Under the pieces are notes generated by a model. It saw only the letters and a program-made list of their open reading frames with translations, was not told the DNA's origin and did no database searches. 64,000 nt of DNA from Zygnema circumcarinatum (Eukaryota; Streptophyta; Zygnematophyceae; Zygnematales; Zygnemataceae). The stretch is taken from NCBI GenBank assembly GCA_037447605.1, contig CM074808.1, positions 2,365,730 to 2,429,729 on the forward strand, given 5' to 3'. Positions 24,840 through 37,300 of this stretch are shown here, one piece after another (the stretch's first letter is position 1; every line of letters begins with the position of its first letter). A program made the position numbers and the translations under genes.

Positions 24840-26533
24840 TCGGAAACTAAATGCCATAACGGCGGGATCCCTATACATTACCGATGTGGACCTCCGATTC
24901 TCCACGGGCGCGCTCTCCCCGGCGACCTAAGTGGTTCTCGCACTTGACATGCAAATCCTCTCGCGTATCCCCGCGACAGCGCCGACGCTGCGAAGACTGG
25001 CTGCATGCCCACGCGCTACTGCGGCAAGTTGGACGGTGCTTCCTTTGGGTCAAGAATCTACCAGACTACCGCCTCGCCAACTGGTGTTCGCCCCCGCTGT
25101 GCCTTCGCTAACCTTACGTGGATGATGCTTCCCTCCACAGCAAGGACTGGTCCTCCCACCTGCAACACATTGACCAAGTCCTTCAACAGCTCATCAGTGC
25201 GCGTCTGAAGATTGCACCCAAGAAGTGCAAATGGGGCCACCAGGAGATCACTCATCTCGGGCACCGCCTCGGCATCAATGGCCTGAAACCATCACTCGAC
25301 AAAATTGAAGCGATTGACCTTATGCCCATTCCACAGAATCTCACTCAGCTCAAGTCTTTCTTGGGACTCACCTCTTTCTATCGCCGGTTCATTAAGGGCT
25401 ATGCCCTTATCGCGCGTCCCCTACATGCCTTGGAGAAACACGGAGTCCACTACGAATGGAGCCGAGCGCAGGAGCTGGCCTTCCAGGCGCTCAAGAGTGC
25501 CCTCCTTCAGGCTCCTTGTCTGCATCAATTCGACCCCACCCTGCCCACCATTATTGACGCTGACTAGAGTCAGACAGGCTTCGGGGCAGTGGCCAGTCAA
25601 GCATTCTCGGATGGGGAACACCCAGTCAGTTATGCTAGCAGGGTTTGTTCAGAAACCGAGACCAAATACAGCCCTACTGAGGGTGAGGCCGCGGCTATCC
25701 TCTAGGCACTCGAGAAGTTCAAGCTCTTCACGGCCTACCAGCCCGTTATCATCCGGACTGACCACATGCCCCTCACCTGGCTGCACATCATGGCTACCCT
25801 ACGCCCTAAGTTTGCACGATGGGTGATGAAGTTGGAGGAGTATAATGTACTTAAGGTCACTCACCGTCCCGGCCGTAGTCACGGCAATGCTGACGGCCTC
25901 AGTCGCAATCCTTCGGCTCCCCTCCTCTGTCACGATCCGGCCGTTCCTGAACCCATCCCTCCACCCACCCTCTTGAACCCTGAGCATCTTCCCATTGAGA
26001 TTTTCATTGCAGATCAAGACTTACATGATGTCATATTCGCGGATGGGCTGATCGATATTCCGGCCACGGCCACCACCCTCCATCGCTGGCAGGACCCTGA
26101 CTTCACCCACGGCCACCCCCATGCAGATCCGTGGGAAATCCTCATGGATGACGATGGCGAAGCTCCCTTTCTTCCTCCCCATTTCCCCAACGCCAATGAC
26201 GTCCATTCAGACTCCTCCCTTCTGCGCTACGTCATGACCCGCACATTGCCCCCTTTTCTCACGGACACCGAGAGGGCTCGGCTGCTCCGCCGCTCTCGGA
26301 ATTTCTCTGTTGATGATGAAGGACAGATTCTCTACCTCCCCTCTGGTCTTCCTGTTCCTTTCCCCAACGAACGCATGGAAATTCTGGACGTCGCCCACGC
26401 TGCCCAGCCTGGCGGCTTCCACCTTGGCCAGAAGAAGATGGTGGCCCTGCTTCAGGAGCGCTACTATTGGCCTGGCCTCCATGGCGCGGTGAGCCGCTAC
26501 ATCGAAACCTGCACCCGCTGCCAACGCGGCAAG
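24840..26533 (+). pseudogene. pol fragment: reverse transcriptase, RNase H, integrase zinc domain
   Basis: The reverse transcriptase N-half is frameshifted but shows a KLNAIT segment and a WTVLPLG segment before the catalytic YVDD box near 25115. The thumb/connection with GHRLGINGLKPS and SFLGLTSFYRRFI reads cleanly to 25564. A TAG at 25565-25567 and another in the same frame at 25703-25705 interrupt RNase H, which otherwise has TDHMPL and the GLSRNP end. The integrase HHCC domain (YYWPGL and CTRCQRGK) runs into the Ns at 26534. Both TAG codons sit where CAG would fit. Confidence 0.88.
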
Positions 26534-26543
26534 NNNNNNNNNN
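26534..26543. other. Assembly gap (10 N) inside the retrotransposon
   Basis: Ten Ns separate the integrase zinc domain from sequence already about 135 bases inside the 3' LTR. The integrase core, polypurine tract and LTR start cannot fit in 10 bases, so the N count is a placeholder and the true gap is probably more than a kilobase. Confidence 0.9.
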
Positions 26544-27091
26544 GAGAGAGAGAGAGAGTTCCATTGCATAGAGAGAAAGAGAAAGAGTCTTCTTGCTGAT
26601 AGCATTTAGACATCCCATTCAGCCCAGCCAGACAAAGATTTCAGTGAGAAGATACTTTCATTGTAATGACAATCCCCAGCCAACCGCTGGCTGGGGTGAC
26701 TTTCCAAAATACAACCTTTATCTAAGTTGAGTCCTGTTTTCCCTTTGTTGTCACTATGCCAAGCTACCATCTTGTGAAATCCTGCCTTATGCTCCGCCCA
26801 ATGACCAATGATAACTAGAAGCCTAGCTAAGAGACTAGCCGAGGAGAGGGCAGGGGAAGAGAGCCCCCAAGGAAGGGCTCTTTGCGCATCGGGTCCAGCC
26901 GCCGGTGGGAACATCTTCAGGATCCCTACGTCTTCCGCTGCGCGTACCTCTGAATCCCCCGGATCCTGGCTCTATGCTGCAGGCAGACCCACAGCACCAA
27001 CCCAACCCTTCATTAGTTTCAGCACGGACGCGCGGGTGGCCGTACAGCACCTGCAACTAGCTCAGCAGTCTTCTCTTAACCCCACTTATCT
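26544..27091 (+). repeat. 3' LTR, left end missing
   Basis: It begins in the (GA)n tract and matches 20556-21106 to the shared end CTTATCT, then diverges from the 5' copy. It differs by small deletions and scattered substitutions, mostly in the right half. Confidence 0.88.
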
Positions 27092-27113
27092 TGTGCTACA
27101 CGCCCGACTTTTC

Positions 27114-27234
27114 AACCCTAAAATCATCCCGTACTGTACATATTTCGTCCGTACCATGCCGTACCGAACCGCAGCCAGCGGCTCGTGGCTCCGGACGGTT
27201 CGGCGCGCCCCGCCAATGAGCGACAGCCACGTGG
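27114..27234 (+). promoter_or_regulatory. S4-protein promoter: telo-box, CCGTAC cluster, ERSE
   Basis: A telo-box AACCCTAA lies at 27114-27121. Three CCGTAC motifs follow at 27129, 27149 and 27159. A perfect ERSE lies at 27213-27231 (CCAAT, GAGCGACAG, CCACG) and extends to the G-box CCACGTGG. All lie within 220 bases upstream of the ATG at 27331 and just downstream of the retrotransposon. Confidence 0.6.
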
Positions 27235-27330
27235 TGGCAAGAGGCGCAAAAGGTGGAGGCGCCCTTTTAGCGCTGCGTCGAAGCGCGGGCTTCTCCGTCT
27301 CTCTGTCTGTGGGAGGGAGGGGAGGGGGCC

Positions 27331-30300
27331 ATGGCGGGGCAGGGCGGCTTGGCGCTGGCATTGGTACGGGCAGGCTGTGGAGCGCGGCCTGCTGCGCTGC
27401 TTGGATCACTCGCCGCAAAGTGTCCCCCGCGTCGGAGACCTCTGGAACTCTCGTCCATCTTTGGAGGCGGAGCGAGTCTCGTTGGAAGGGCCAAGACGTT
27501 TCAGGAGCCATGGCTTACTCGGATTCAGAGTCTTATGCAAGGTAGGCTCGAAAATTTGGTTATAAATTGCAGCTTGTGCTTCCAGTAGTAGTAGCGAATG
27601 GTATTCAGTGAACCGTATAGTTGCAGCGTTACTGAGGGCTCCTAAGTTATGGCACGCTTTCATCATTTCTTGATCAGCCTTTAACAATCCTAAATGAATA
27701 GGCACATACTAATTTTCGGAATTTAGTGCAGGATGATAGCATTAAGACTATTTTCGCAATTTGGTCATATCATAGTGCCAATTCCACGTTTTTTTCGTCT
27801 AGTTTCTACTTTTATCGTTGAAAATTGGTGTAAGAAGAATGGCTATGCTTCTTTGAATTCTCGTAATTGGTGAATGCACGTCCTGACTTGGTCAGGCACT
27901 GTGATTCGGGGGATTGTCGAAGAATGTTCCATATATCAGCATTATGAACCAATCACAATGATGTAACCTAGGTGATTTAGCGGCAATGTCGTAGCAGGAT
28001 ATGGGAGCAATTGAGTTAATATCTAGCCAGCAGAGAGAAATTTGGAAGACTTTGCACGAGAATACATCATGCAGAATGCAGCAAAAAGTCTGCCAGCTGA
28101 ATGCATTGTCCCATGAAACGTTTGTCAATTAGTGACAATAGTGTCAGTTGTAGACATTTGTTTGCACGCTGCAATGCACAAGGCGTTACTATGGATGCTC
28201 ATTTATAAAGTAAACTTCTGGCTCATCAAGACACTTCATGGGCCTGTAATCTTTTTGTGGTTCAGCCACGATAATTAGGAACTCGCGCTGTTCGTCACAC
28301 GTAACCAGTCGATGATATGCTGTAATTCTCCAGGGCACGCTGAGTGAACGAATACATGGATGAGGAAGTTGAATCAGTGTCAAGATGCGTGATTGAAGAA
28401 GCCAGTTCGTGGATGCTTAAGGTAGTATAGTGAATCCTTAATTAATGATGTTTATAAGGAGATGTGGCTCTTGCAGGGTGCATTGCAGCACTCCCCACGC
28501 AAAACAAAGAGCAATTGCTGAAGGGCGTGTCGAAGGATCATATCCTTCTCGCTTCTCGAGTGCTGGACCAGGTTGCGTTCAGACCTCAGCGACTGCAGAA
28601 TGGATCATCCTTGACATGTACGCAGTTGTCCCTAGAGCTGTCTGCCGTTTGATTTCTGTACATATATGACAATTATATAATTACAATACATTATAACAAT
28701 AATTTATACAATTGTTATTATTATTCGGTGAGTTTTTTTAGCAATTTATGTAATGTTATAAATTATCACGATGTACTTCAATTTGTATCAATTACAATTG
28801 ATTACAGCGAGCAGATGCGTGTGTTTCAAGACACACGTGTATATTTGAACTACCTCGATTGACCGAGCTTTGGTCTTGAGAATTGAAACCATACAGCTGT
28901 TTTTAGTGACAAGAGCACTCGTCAATCTGTACCTGGGAAAATTCCATTGGAGCTGACTCAGTTTGAACGCTTTGTGCTGATTGCAGGCAGTAAACGCCGC
29001 AAGCCAGTGGAGTGTGCAGCACACGGACTTCCTAACGCCCCCTGCGAGGGGGGACGTGCTCATGGTGTTGAATCGGCTGACCGAGGTCGGAGCTGTTGTG
29101 TCAGGGGGATATGCCGAGGTCAGGACGCACCCTCCTCCCTCTCGTCAATCGTATTCACTGAATTTGTTGTCATCTAGAGGACAACTGAAAGTCGTCGGTC
29201 GGTATGCTGCCGTATGGTCTGTGTTCCGAGTGTTTTTTTTTTGCTGACTAGTTCTAAGCGTACTTGTCTACTCCGGTGAGCAGAAAAGATAGAGCATGCT
29301 GATACGTGATCACAATGTGGCTGAAAGCAGGCTGAGCGATGCCGTCTTTCAGTTGGAAATTTAGAGGCTTTGGAACTCCTTTCTCAAGAGGCCGGAGAGG
29401 GTTATCCCGGCGCTGTTGCGGCCATCAAGTGAGTTTCCATTTCTGTTACTCAGTACCTGCATGCCCTTTGTAAGTGTGATGAGGGTCTAGGTTGTTTAAC
29501 CAGAAGAACACTTGGGTGCATCAATGCAGAATTGCAGGCAACTTTGCGTTTGATTCTGCAGCCCATGGCGACTTTCTGGGAGCCGTGCTAGGCACTGGAA
29601 TCAAGCGAGAGAAAGTTGGCGACATCATTGTGCAGGTCAGTATGCAAACGTTGGTATTCGTCATCCTACTCTTTGTGTTTGTGATTGTTTTTTCATTATC
29701 CTCAGCGGAGGCAGGAGGATTGGGGTGATCCCTGGGTTTCACCAGACAATGTCAGCCTCAGTATTCATGTTTTTCTTGTCCTGTGTACGCCTTGTGCCCA
29801 CCTTCTGATAGAAGCAGCGAGAATTCAGTTGGAAGGGTTCAGCGGGATGTAGTACAATTCAGGAGCACCGCTACCAGTAGCACTTTGTAACATCGTTCTG
29901 GAGATTGAAATTGTGATGGTTCATTTTGCATCTTGCGTGAGCAGAGCAGAAGAACTAGAGTGCCCTTGCTTACTGAATGTGCTCAGTCCCAAACGCAATT
30001 TTTAAAGGATAATCGTGCGAAACACAAGTGGTGGTAAGCAAGAAGATGCCCCAGAGTGCACGTTTGTTGATGTTATTTGTTCGTTCAGAACACATGTGAT
30101 GTTTTTAACTACATGCCGTGAAATGCAAACTGTTTTCTAGCATGTGGAGGTAGAATTGAACTAGGGCGCTCTCAGCGTAGTGGCAAAGGGACTATACAAG
30201 GTATTCAATATTGTGCAGTTATTAGTATTGTGCACCCTTCCCTTGAGTGGCAACGGCGAAGTTCGGACACATTGGAATGCTGCTGAAACCTCTTTCGCTT

Positions 30301-32359
30301 GCTCATGGTGAAGTGGAGCATGCATTGACATAGAGCTCGGAAATGCTTGAGATAACTTCTTGAAGTTAACATGGCTGGTTTAATTCCTGATGAACAGGGT
30401 GACAGGGGAGCACAAGTTATATTGGTTCCTGAGTTGGTGGAGTTTCTTATGACTTCCCTTACTCAGGTATGGCAGCAGCTGCTATATGCACTCCTGAGTT
30501 TGAGTTTTTCCAGCACATTAGGATAATGCCCTCGGATTTGTGTGTGCCTCTCAACCTGTGAAGGTTCCTAGTATTGAGCAGCAGCCCGTTACTAACTACA
30601 TATGAGACAAGAGGCTTGATTTGTCTGGCAACAAGCAATCTAATGCTGAATGTGATGTTGTGCCTGTGATTAACTTCAGTTGCAAAGAGAAAAGAGACAG
30701 AAAGAAATGAAAACCACACTCTGTATCTAGGCACCAAAACAGGAGATTAAAAATACACACGTTGCTACTTTCCGTCGATCGGAAGGTGGCGAGGGTAATA
30801 CCTGCTGTCTGAAGACGAACAAAAGATAGGTGGAGGATCTTTGTCGGAGTGGTCCGTTTCCTTTGCGGTCGCTATATGCATGATCGCAGCCCGGGTTTGC
30901 CTTCGTTGACCGGATAACATGTGCAAATACACTGTAACGGGCGGACGAGTGGTTTTTGAAGCAATGGCGTGCATGCGTTGTTGTGGCGATCAGGTACGGA
31001 GTGTGCCAGTCGCTTTGGAGCAAATACCTTTGAGCGATATCGAAGTGATGCAGCAGAGGTCAGTTGTCTGCCTTGGGGAATGATTTGCAAGAGCTTAACA
31101 CTAGCAGCGTACAGCATATTTTTCACCTGCTGATTGGAACTGACCTTACTTCTTGGAGTGATTATCAGACGTTTACGATGTTTTGCTCTCATATTAGCAA
31201 TATATCTCATATTATTCTCTCATCTCTCGTCTCTCTTGTATTAGCCATTTCAGCACAATGTGAAGGCCAGTATAGAAGGCCACTTGACAATAGTGCGGGA
31301 AAGGAATCGGAGTGGTTAATTAATTGCTTAGATATGAAGGCTTCCGGATCCACCTAGTGCATCTGGAACAATAAACTGATGAAAAACATGCTAACTTTGC
31401 AGAGTCTCTGTTTTGACGAGCGTGGAATCCTCACTACGGGTAGACTCTCTTGCAAGTGCTGGTTTCAAAATGTCAAGAACGAAGCTGGCTGACCTCATCA
31501 GGCAAGGACAATCTCTATTCGATTCAACTGTCTGAGTTTCAACGAGAGCACGTTTTTGGAGATCTTAAGGGGCCATTGGATCTGCTCATTGGATTACCTT
31601 GCGGAGCTTCTCTAATTGAATTGCTTTGCCCTCTTGACACTCGAGTGATTCATTACTCAGCCACAGTGTACTTTGGTGGCACCGCTGCTGGAAGGTCCCA
31701 ATCTTGGCGGACAATGTATTCACCGGCTGCTTCTTCTCTTTTTTCTGACTTGATGCAGATTTAGGATTTATAGGCCACCTACATGACATTATGAGATAGT
31801 GCTGTATCCTACATCCTAAATGAAAGATTATCATTTATCAGAGAGAGATTAGCGGGGACTGAGTTTGACATTCTAGAGCTCCCTGACTCTTTATTTATTG
31901 TGCGGATGCAGTGGTGGAGATGTTCGAGTGAATTGGAAGGAGATTTCAAAGAATGGGGTCATACTTAGGACTGGCGACGTGGTGTCTGTTCGGGGCAAGG
32001 GTCGACTGGAGGTGGGCAGCTTTTCACTGTCACAATGGATGGCTCTTGGTTGAAAGTTGACCTCCTTTCTGGCGAGCTGCCAGAATCAGGCCAGCCCCTC
32101 TTTTGAAGGCAGAAATGCGCACCCATGTAGGTTTGAAAGATTTCACTGATGATAAGCGTGAGATTGACCCGCAAAACTGTAGCTCCGGGGAATTCTCTGT
32201 TCAATGTATGCACTACCTTATGGACCAATGAGTTTCAATCGCACTACATGGATTGATGTGCACCCTGTTCGGATTGCCCGTCTGTCTCCCCTGCAGATTG
32301 GTGACATCTCGCTGACAAAAAAGGGACGTTATGCGGTTGAGCTTAAACGCTATACTTAG
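27331..32359 (+). CDS. Plastid S4-domain RNA-binding protein, YlmH/photosystem II S4 type
   Basis: Ten exons join in phase: 27331-27541, 28477-28571, 28987-29118, 29331-29428, 29530-29635, 30398-30466, 30994-31058, 31403-31501, 31912-32011 and 32297-32359, giving 345 residues. Exon 1 is Ala/Gly/Arg-rich with few acidic residues, like a chloroplast transit peptide. The YlmH-type domain shows TDFLTPPARGDV, GGYAEAERCRLSVG, HGDFLGAVLGTGI and ILVPELVEFL. The C-terminal S4 domain has RVDSLASAGFKMSR, GGDVRVNWK and KGRYAVELKRY. Cyanobacterial relatives are called photosystem II S4 domain proteins; bacterial YlmH is linked to ribosome rescue. Intron 8 (31502-31911) starts with GC. Exon 2 ends at an atypical GTTGCG donor. 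Confidence 0.93.
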
Positions 32360-33426
32360 GTTCGCCATTCATCTGTTTCGCGGCCGCCTTTTTTGGTCTG
32401 TACATGTTCGCATGATGGCTTGGCTTGTGCAGGTGTATGCTGTCGCTCTAAGAAAGCGTGTTAGAAACGGAAATGCTCCAGCAAGAAATTTCAGATATGC
32501 CATGTTTAATTTAAAATAGGGAAGGGCTAGAAGAATAGACGGATGTTGTTCATTAGTCTTACAATTGCTTCTTGCAGGTATGAGAAATAGAGCCATGTCT
32601 AGTTACCTTTGCCAAAATGTACTCTGCTTTTCGGTTTTTTCAAGCTAATGCCAATTTGTAGGCTGCAACTGAGGCAGTTGATTTCGGAGACCTTGTCACA
32701 TGACCTATGATAAGTTTGCCAACGAGTCATAATATTTTCATTGTAGCCTTTCGTGGCTATCCTAATAAAGCACTAGCTACCTTATTGAAGCCAGCTCCAA
32801 TGCCGTTTCTCACCACTCCAGTACATGCGCTTGGGTTTTGTTTTTGGGTGAAGGGTGTAGTTACCGATTTCTGACATGACGGTTTTTACTTGTCTTTTTG
32901 GGATTGATAGAGTTTGCCTCAATGTCCTGCTGCTGTGGGTCGAGTTGCACTCCGTGACCACATGACGAAGCAGAAGAACAGGAAATGCCTATTTCCGCAT
33001 CGGCAATGGCGCAGATTGTGACATTTTGGTCTCTACATGATTCATTTGCTTCTCCTTATGGTCTGCACAGGTCGAACAAATATCTGCCAAAAGTTACAAC
33101 AAAAGTTGACCATTCGTTGCGATCCAATCGCTTGACCTGTGAATGGCTAATCCATCCCTTCCGCTGGAGACAAAGCCTCTTTCTGCCTCGCAGTCTCTCC
33201 AGAATGCCATTCCTAAGGTAGAGGGAAAGTCCCTCTGAACTACGGGCTGGGAACTGCAGCTCATTTTCGTGGAGCACTTAGCATTCAACAGCCGCCTCCA
33301 CTGAAACAAGCTGGCACTTCGGCATGGCCCGTTCACATTTGCGACGATGCACCCAATACCTTTACCGTGTGGACGGCGGCGTGATAAGTCAGCCGTGGAG
33401 GACACCTAAGGAGAAGAGATGTGGCA

Positions 33427-33456
33427 TTGATCTCACGATGGCGATGCCATCAAATG
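33427..33456. promoter_or_regulatory. Dyad element, copy 2
   Basis: TTGATCTCACGATGGCG then ATGCCATCAAATG, matching the copies at 9202 and 57526. The core GATGGC-GAT-GCCATC is an inverted repeat. Confidence 0.45.
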
Positions 33457-33872
33457 AACCGTGGCGAACAGGAATTCTTCGATATGTTCTGGAATCCATT
33501 AATTGCCACAAGCACACACTTCTCCAATTCTACGGTTACAGCCGCTGAAACTTGCAAGAGAGGTCGCCCCCAGACTGCTCAGGACGTGTCGAGCCGTCTT
33601 CTGCAGAGGATCCCTTTTTGCGGAGAAACAAAACGTCTGCTCTCCCGAGCTCTGACGCAGAACTCGTCGGGGATTCATGTGCGCCATGGCGCCCTGCGTC
33701 TGGAGACGTGACTCGTGGTGGGTGCTCGCGGCTGCACACAGCTGCGGGTGCTCCCTCCCGTGCTCGCCCGCGCCGCCATGGACAGCCACGGCCGCCCCGC
33801 CCCGCTCAAAGCGTCCTGCGGCGGACGCTCGAACGTCCTCAGCGTCGCGGAGGGCCTTCAGTTCCGGGACTA

Positions 33873-33977
33873 CCGTACGGCGTTCACTTACAGTAACGGA
33901 TTTGCGGTACTGTACTGTAAATGGATACTCCACCGTACGGTCGAGCACATCTGCACTTTGTGTACGGGATCCGTACG
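33873..33977. promoter_or_regulatory. CCGTAC motif cluster upstream of SF3B3
   Basis: Full palindromes CCGTACGG at 33873-33880 and 33933-33940, plus CCGTACG at 33971 and TGTACGG at 33961, 340-445 bases before the start codon. Confidence 0.45.
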
Positions 33978-34317
33978 CTCCAGCGTCCGCCGCACCGCTG
34001 TACTTTTTGGCCGTTCCGAGGAAGGGAGGGTTCATGCCCGCCGTGGACATTCGCGTGGCTTTTTGAACAGGGGCGCGGGGGCGTGTGAGCAACCCTAAAA
34101 TGGGGAAGAGGACACAGGGCGGGAGGGCAGCCCCCGGGAATTAGGTCTAATCTGCTACGGTAGTCCTGTCGTTTGAAAGCAGAGCAAATTCTGCGAATTT
34201 CAACAGGCTTTGTGATTTGCGTGAAATCTCTGGCTGCTGCGCCCGTCGCTGTCATTCCTTTTCCTAATCTGCGATTTCTTTTTCAAGTCTTTCGAGCCGA
34301 ATTGGAGTTTAGCCAAC

Positions 34318-37300
34318 ATGTATCTGTATAACTTGACTCTTCAAAAACCCACTGGAATCGCTTGCGCCATCTATGGCAGCTTCATGGGCAACCCTAATCC
34401 GAAGGAACAGGAGATCGTGGTGGGACGGGGAAAGGTTTTGGAGCTTCTTAGAGTTGATGCTAATGGGAAGCTGCAAACGCTTCACTCTGTGGAGGTTTTT
34501 GGTGTCATCCGCTCTCTTGTACAGTTTCGCTTAACCGGTTCACAAAAGGACTTCATTATAGTAGGCTCCGATTCTGGAAGGATTGTTATTCTGGAGTACA
34601 ACGTTGAAAGGAACCATTTTGACAAAGTTCACCAAGAAACGTTTGGCAAATCCGGTTGCAGAAGGATTGTGCCGGGACAGCATCTTGCGGTAGATCCCAA
34701 GGGCCGTGCCTGTATGATTGGAGCATGTGAAAAGCAGAAGCTGGTTTACGTTCTCAACAGAGACAACGCTGCGCGCCTCACAATCTCGTCTCCCTTAGAA
34801 GCTCACAAGTCGCATACCATAGTGTTTTCTCTAGTTGGGGTCGACTGTGGTTTTGACAACCCTATTTTTGCTGCGATAGAACTCGATTACTCGGAAGCCG
34901 ATCAAGACAGCTCGGGACAAGCTGCAGCGGAGGTTGAGAAGCAGCTCACGTACTACGAGCTTGATTTAGGGTTGAATCACGTGGTGCGCAAGTGGGCCGA
35001 GCCCATAGATAATGGCGCCAATCTACTAGTGCAAGTACCTGGTGGTGCTGATGGACCAAGTGGTGTATTGATTTGTGCTGAGAATTTTGTCATCTACAAA
35101 CATCAAGGCCATCCGGATGTCCGTGCCCTCATTCCTCGCAGGTTTGATTTGCCTGCTGCTCGAGGTGTTTTGATTGTCACAACTGCGACACATAGGTCCA
35201 AGAATGGTTTTTTCTTTTTACTGCAAACGGAGTACGGGGACATTTTCAAGGTGACATTGGATTACAAAAAGGAGACAGACCAGGTGAATGAGCTGAAATT
35301 GAGTTACTTCGACACTATACCAGTCGCATCAGCACTTTGTGTGCTGAAGATGGGATTGCTGCTTGCAGCTTCAGAATTTGGGAATCATAGCCTGTACAGG
35401 TTTACTGGTCTTGGTGAGGATTCGGAAGTGGAATCATCGTCATCAATGTTGGAGGAAACAGAGGAAGGCTATCGACCGATTTTCTTTTACCCTCGGAAGC
35501 TTCGCAATCTCATGCCCATAGACGAAGTGGAGTCTCTAATGCCCATAGTTGATATGAAGATCGCCAATCTGTTCGAGGAGGAAACACCCCAGATATTTGC
35601 TTTATGTGGCAAAGGCTCACGGTCTTCTCTGCGTATCCTTAAACCTGGGCTTGCAGTTCAGGAGATGGCTGTCTCACCCCTTCCTGGTGTGCCAAATGCG
35701 GTGTGGACTGTCAAAAAGAAAGTAACGGACGAGTTTGATCAGTACATTGTTGTGTCCTTTGTCAATGCCACACTGGTGCTCTCTATCGGAGAAACCGTCG
35801 AAGAAGTTAGTGATAGTGGGTTTTTAGACACTACATCTTCTCTGGCTGCTTCCCTTTTGGGTGAAGACTCTCTTATGCAGGTTCACCCAGGAGGCATTCG
35901 GCACATTAGGGCAGATGGCCGTATTAACGAATGGAAGACGCCCGGCAAAAAGAGTATAGTTAAGGTAGGTTGCAATAGGTTACAAGTGGTGATAGGGCTA
36001 AGCGGAGGCGAATTAATCTACTTTGAGATGGACATCACAGGGCAGCTTACAGAGATTGAGAAGAAGGAAATGTCAGGGGATGTAGCTTGTCTGGACATTG
36101 CCCCTGTTCCAGAAGGACGACAGCGGTCGCGGTTTTTGGCAGTGGGCTCTTATGACAGCACTATTCGAGTGCTCTCCTTGGACCCAGATGACTGCATGCA
36201 GATTTTGAGTGTACAAGCAGTTTCATCACCTCCAGAGTCATTGCTTTTGCTAGAGGTCGTGGCTTCCTTGGGAGGTGAAGATGGAGCGGACAGGCCCGCC
36301 AGTGTTTTCCTCAACGCTGGCTTGCAAAATGGTGTGCTCCTGCGAACAGAGGTAGATATGGTGACAGGACAACTGTCTGATACTAGGACAAGGTTCTTAG
36401 GTTTAAGGGCACCAAAGCTTTTTGCATGTAACATTCGTGAGAAAAGAGCTATGCTGTGCCTATCCAGTAGGCCGTGGCTTGGTTACACACTGCAAGGGCA
36501 CTTTCACCTTACCCCCTTGTCATATGAAACTCTGGAATATGCGGCTTCATTTTCATCTGATCAGTGCCCCGAAGGTGTTGTGGCTGTTGCTGGAGAGAAT
36601 TTGAGGGTTTTCACAATTGAGCGATTAGGAGAGAGCTTCAACCAGACCGTAGTTCCCTTGCGCTACACTCCTAGGAAATTCATTCTTCATCCTCAGTACA
36701 AGACACTCGTGATTTTGGAAGGTCATCAGGGTGCATTCACTGCAGAAGAGCTTGCTGCTCACCGTGCAGAAGCTCTTGAGAAAACTGGAGCTCCAGATGG
36801 AATGAAAGTGGAATCCGACAGGATGGAGAACGGAGGGGGGGATGATGAAGAAGAAGAGGAGGGAGATCCTCTTCCTATGGAGCAGTATGGTTACCCAAAG
36901 CAGACCCCAGATAAGTGGGCTTCCTGCATTCGAGTGTTAGAACCAAAGGATCAGGCAACTACATGTCTGTTGGAACTTCAAGATTCAGAAGCAGCAATTA
37001 GCCTATGCACCGTTAATTTCCATGGCAGGACAGATGGTGGTGCTCTGGTGGCAGTTGGGACGGCAAAGTCTCTTCAGTTTTGGCCTAAGAGAGAGGCAGC
37101 AGGAGGCTTCATTCACGTGTACAAAATGGTTGCAGATGGGAAGGAATTGGAGCTCGTACACAAGACACCTTTAGACGGTGTTCCAACTGCGTTGTGCGCA
37201 TTTCAGGGCCGTCTGCTAGTTGGGATTGGACCTGTCTTACGAATTTACGATCTTGGGAAAAGGAAACTCCTTCGGAAGTGCGAAAATAAGAACTTTCCTA

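Larger units (their letters stand above)
20420..27091 (+). mobile_element. Ty3/gypsy LTR retrotransposon, degenerate, interrupted by an assembly gap
   Basis: Two direct LTRs flank a gag-like reading frame and pol remnants in the order reverse transcriptase, RNase H, integrase zinc-binding domain. That order, with the initiator-Met primer binding site, is typical of plant Ty3/gypsy elements. Frameshifts and two in-frame TAG codons show it is not autonomous. The integrase core, the polypurine tract and the left end of the 3' LTR are missing at the run of Ns. The outer ends and target-site duplication could not be fixed. It lies between the divergent selenoprotein K and S4-protein genes. Confidence 0.9.
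32360..34317. other. Spacer and promoter of SF3B3
   Basis: No exon is supported. The left 1 kb is AT-rich. A dyad element copy lies at 33427-33456, CCGTAC motifs at 33873-33977, and a telo-box AACCCTAA at 34091-34098, 220 bases before the SF3B3 start. Confidence 0.5.
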
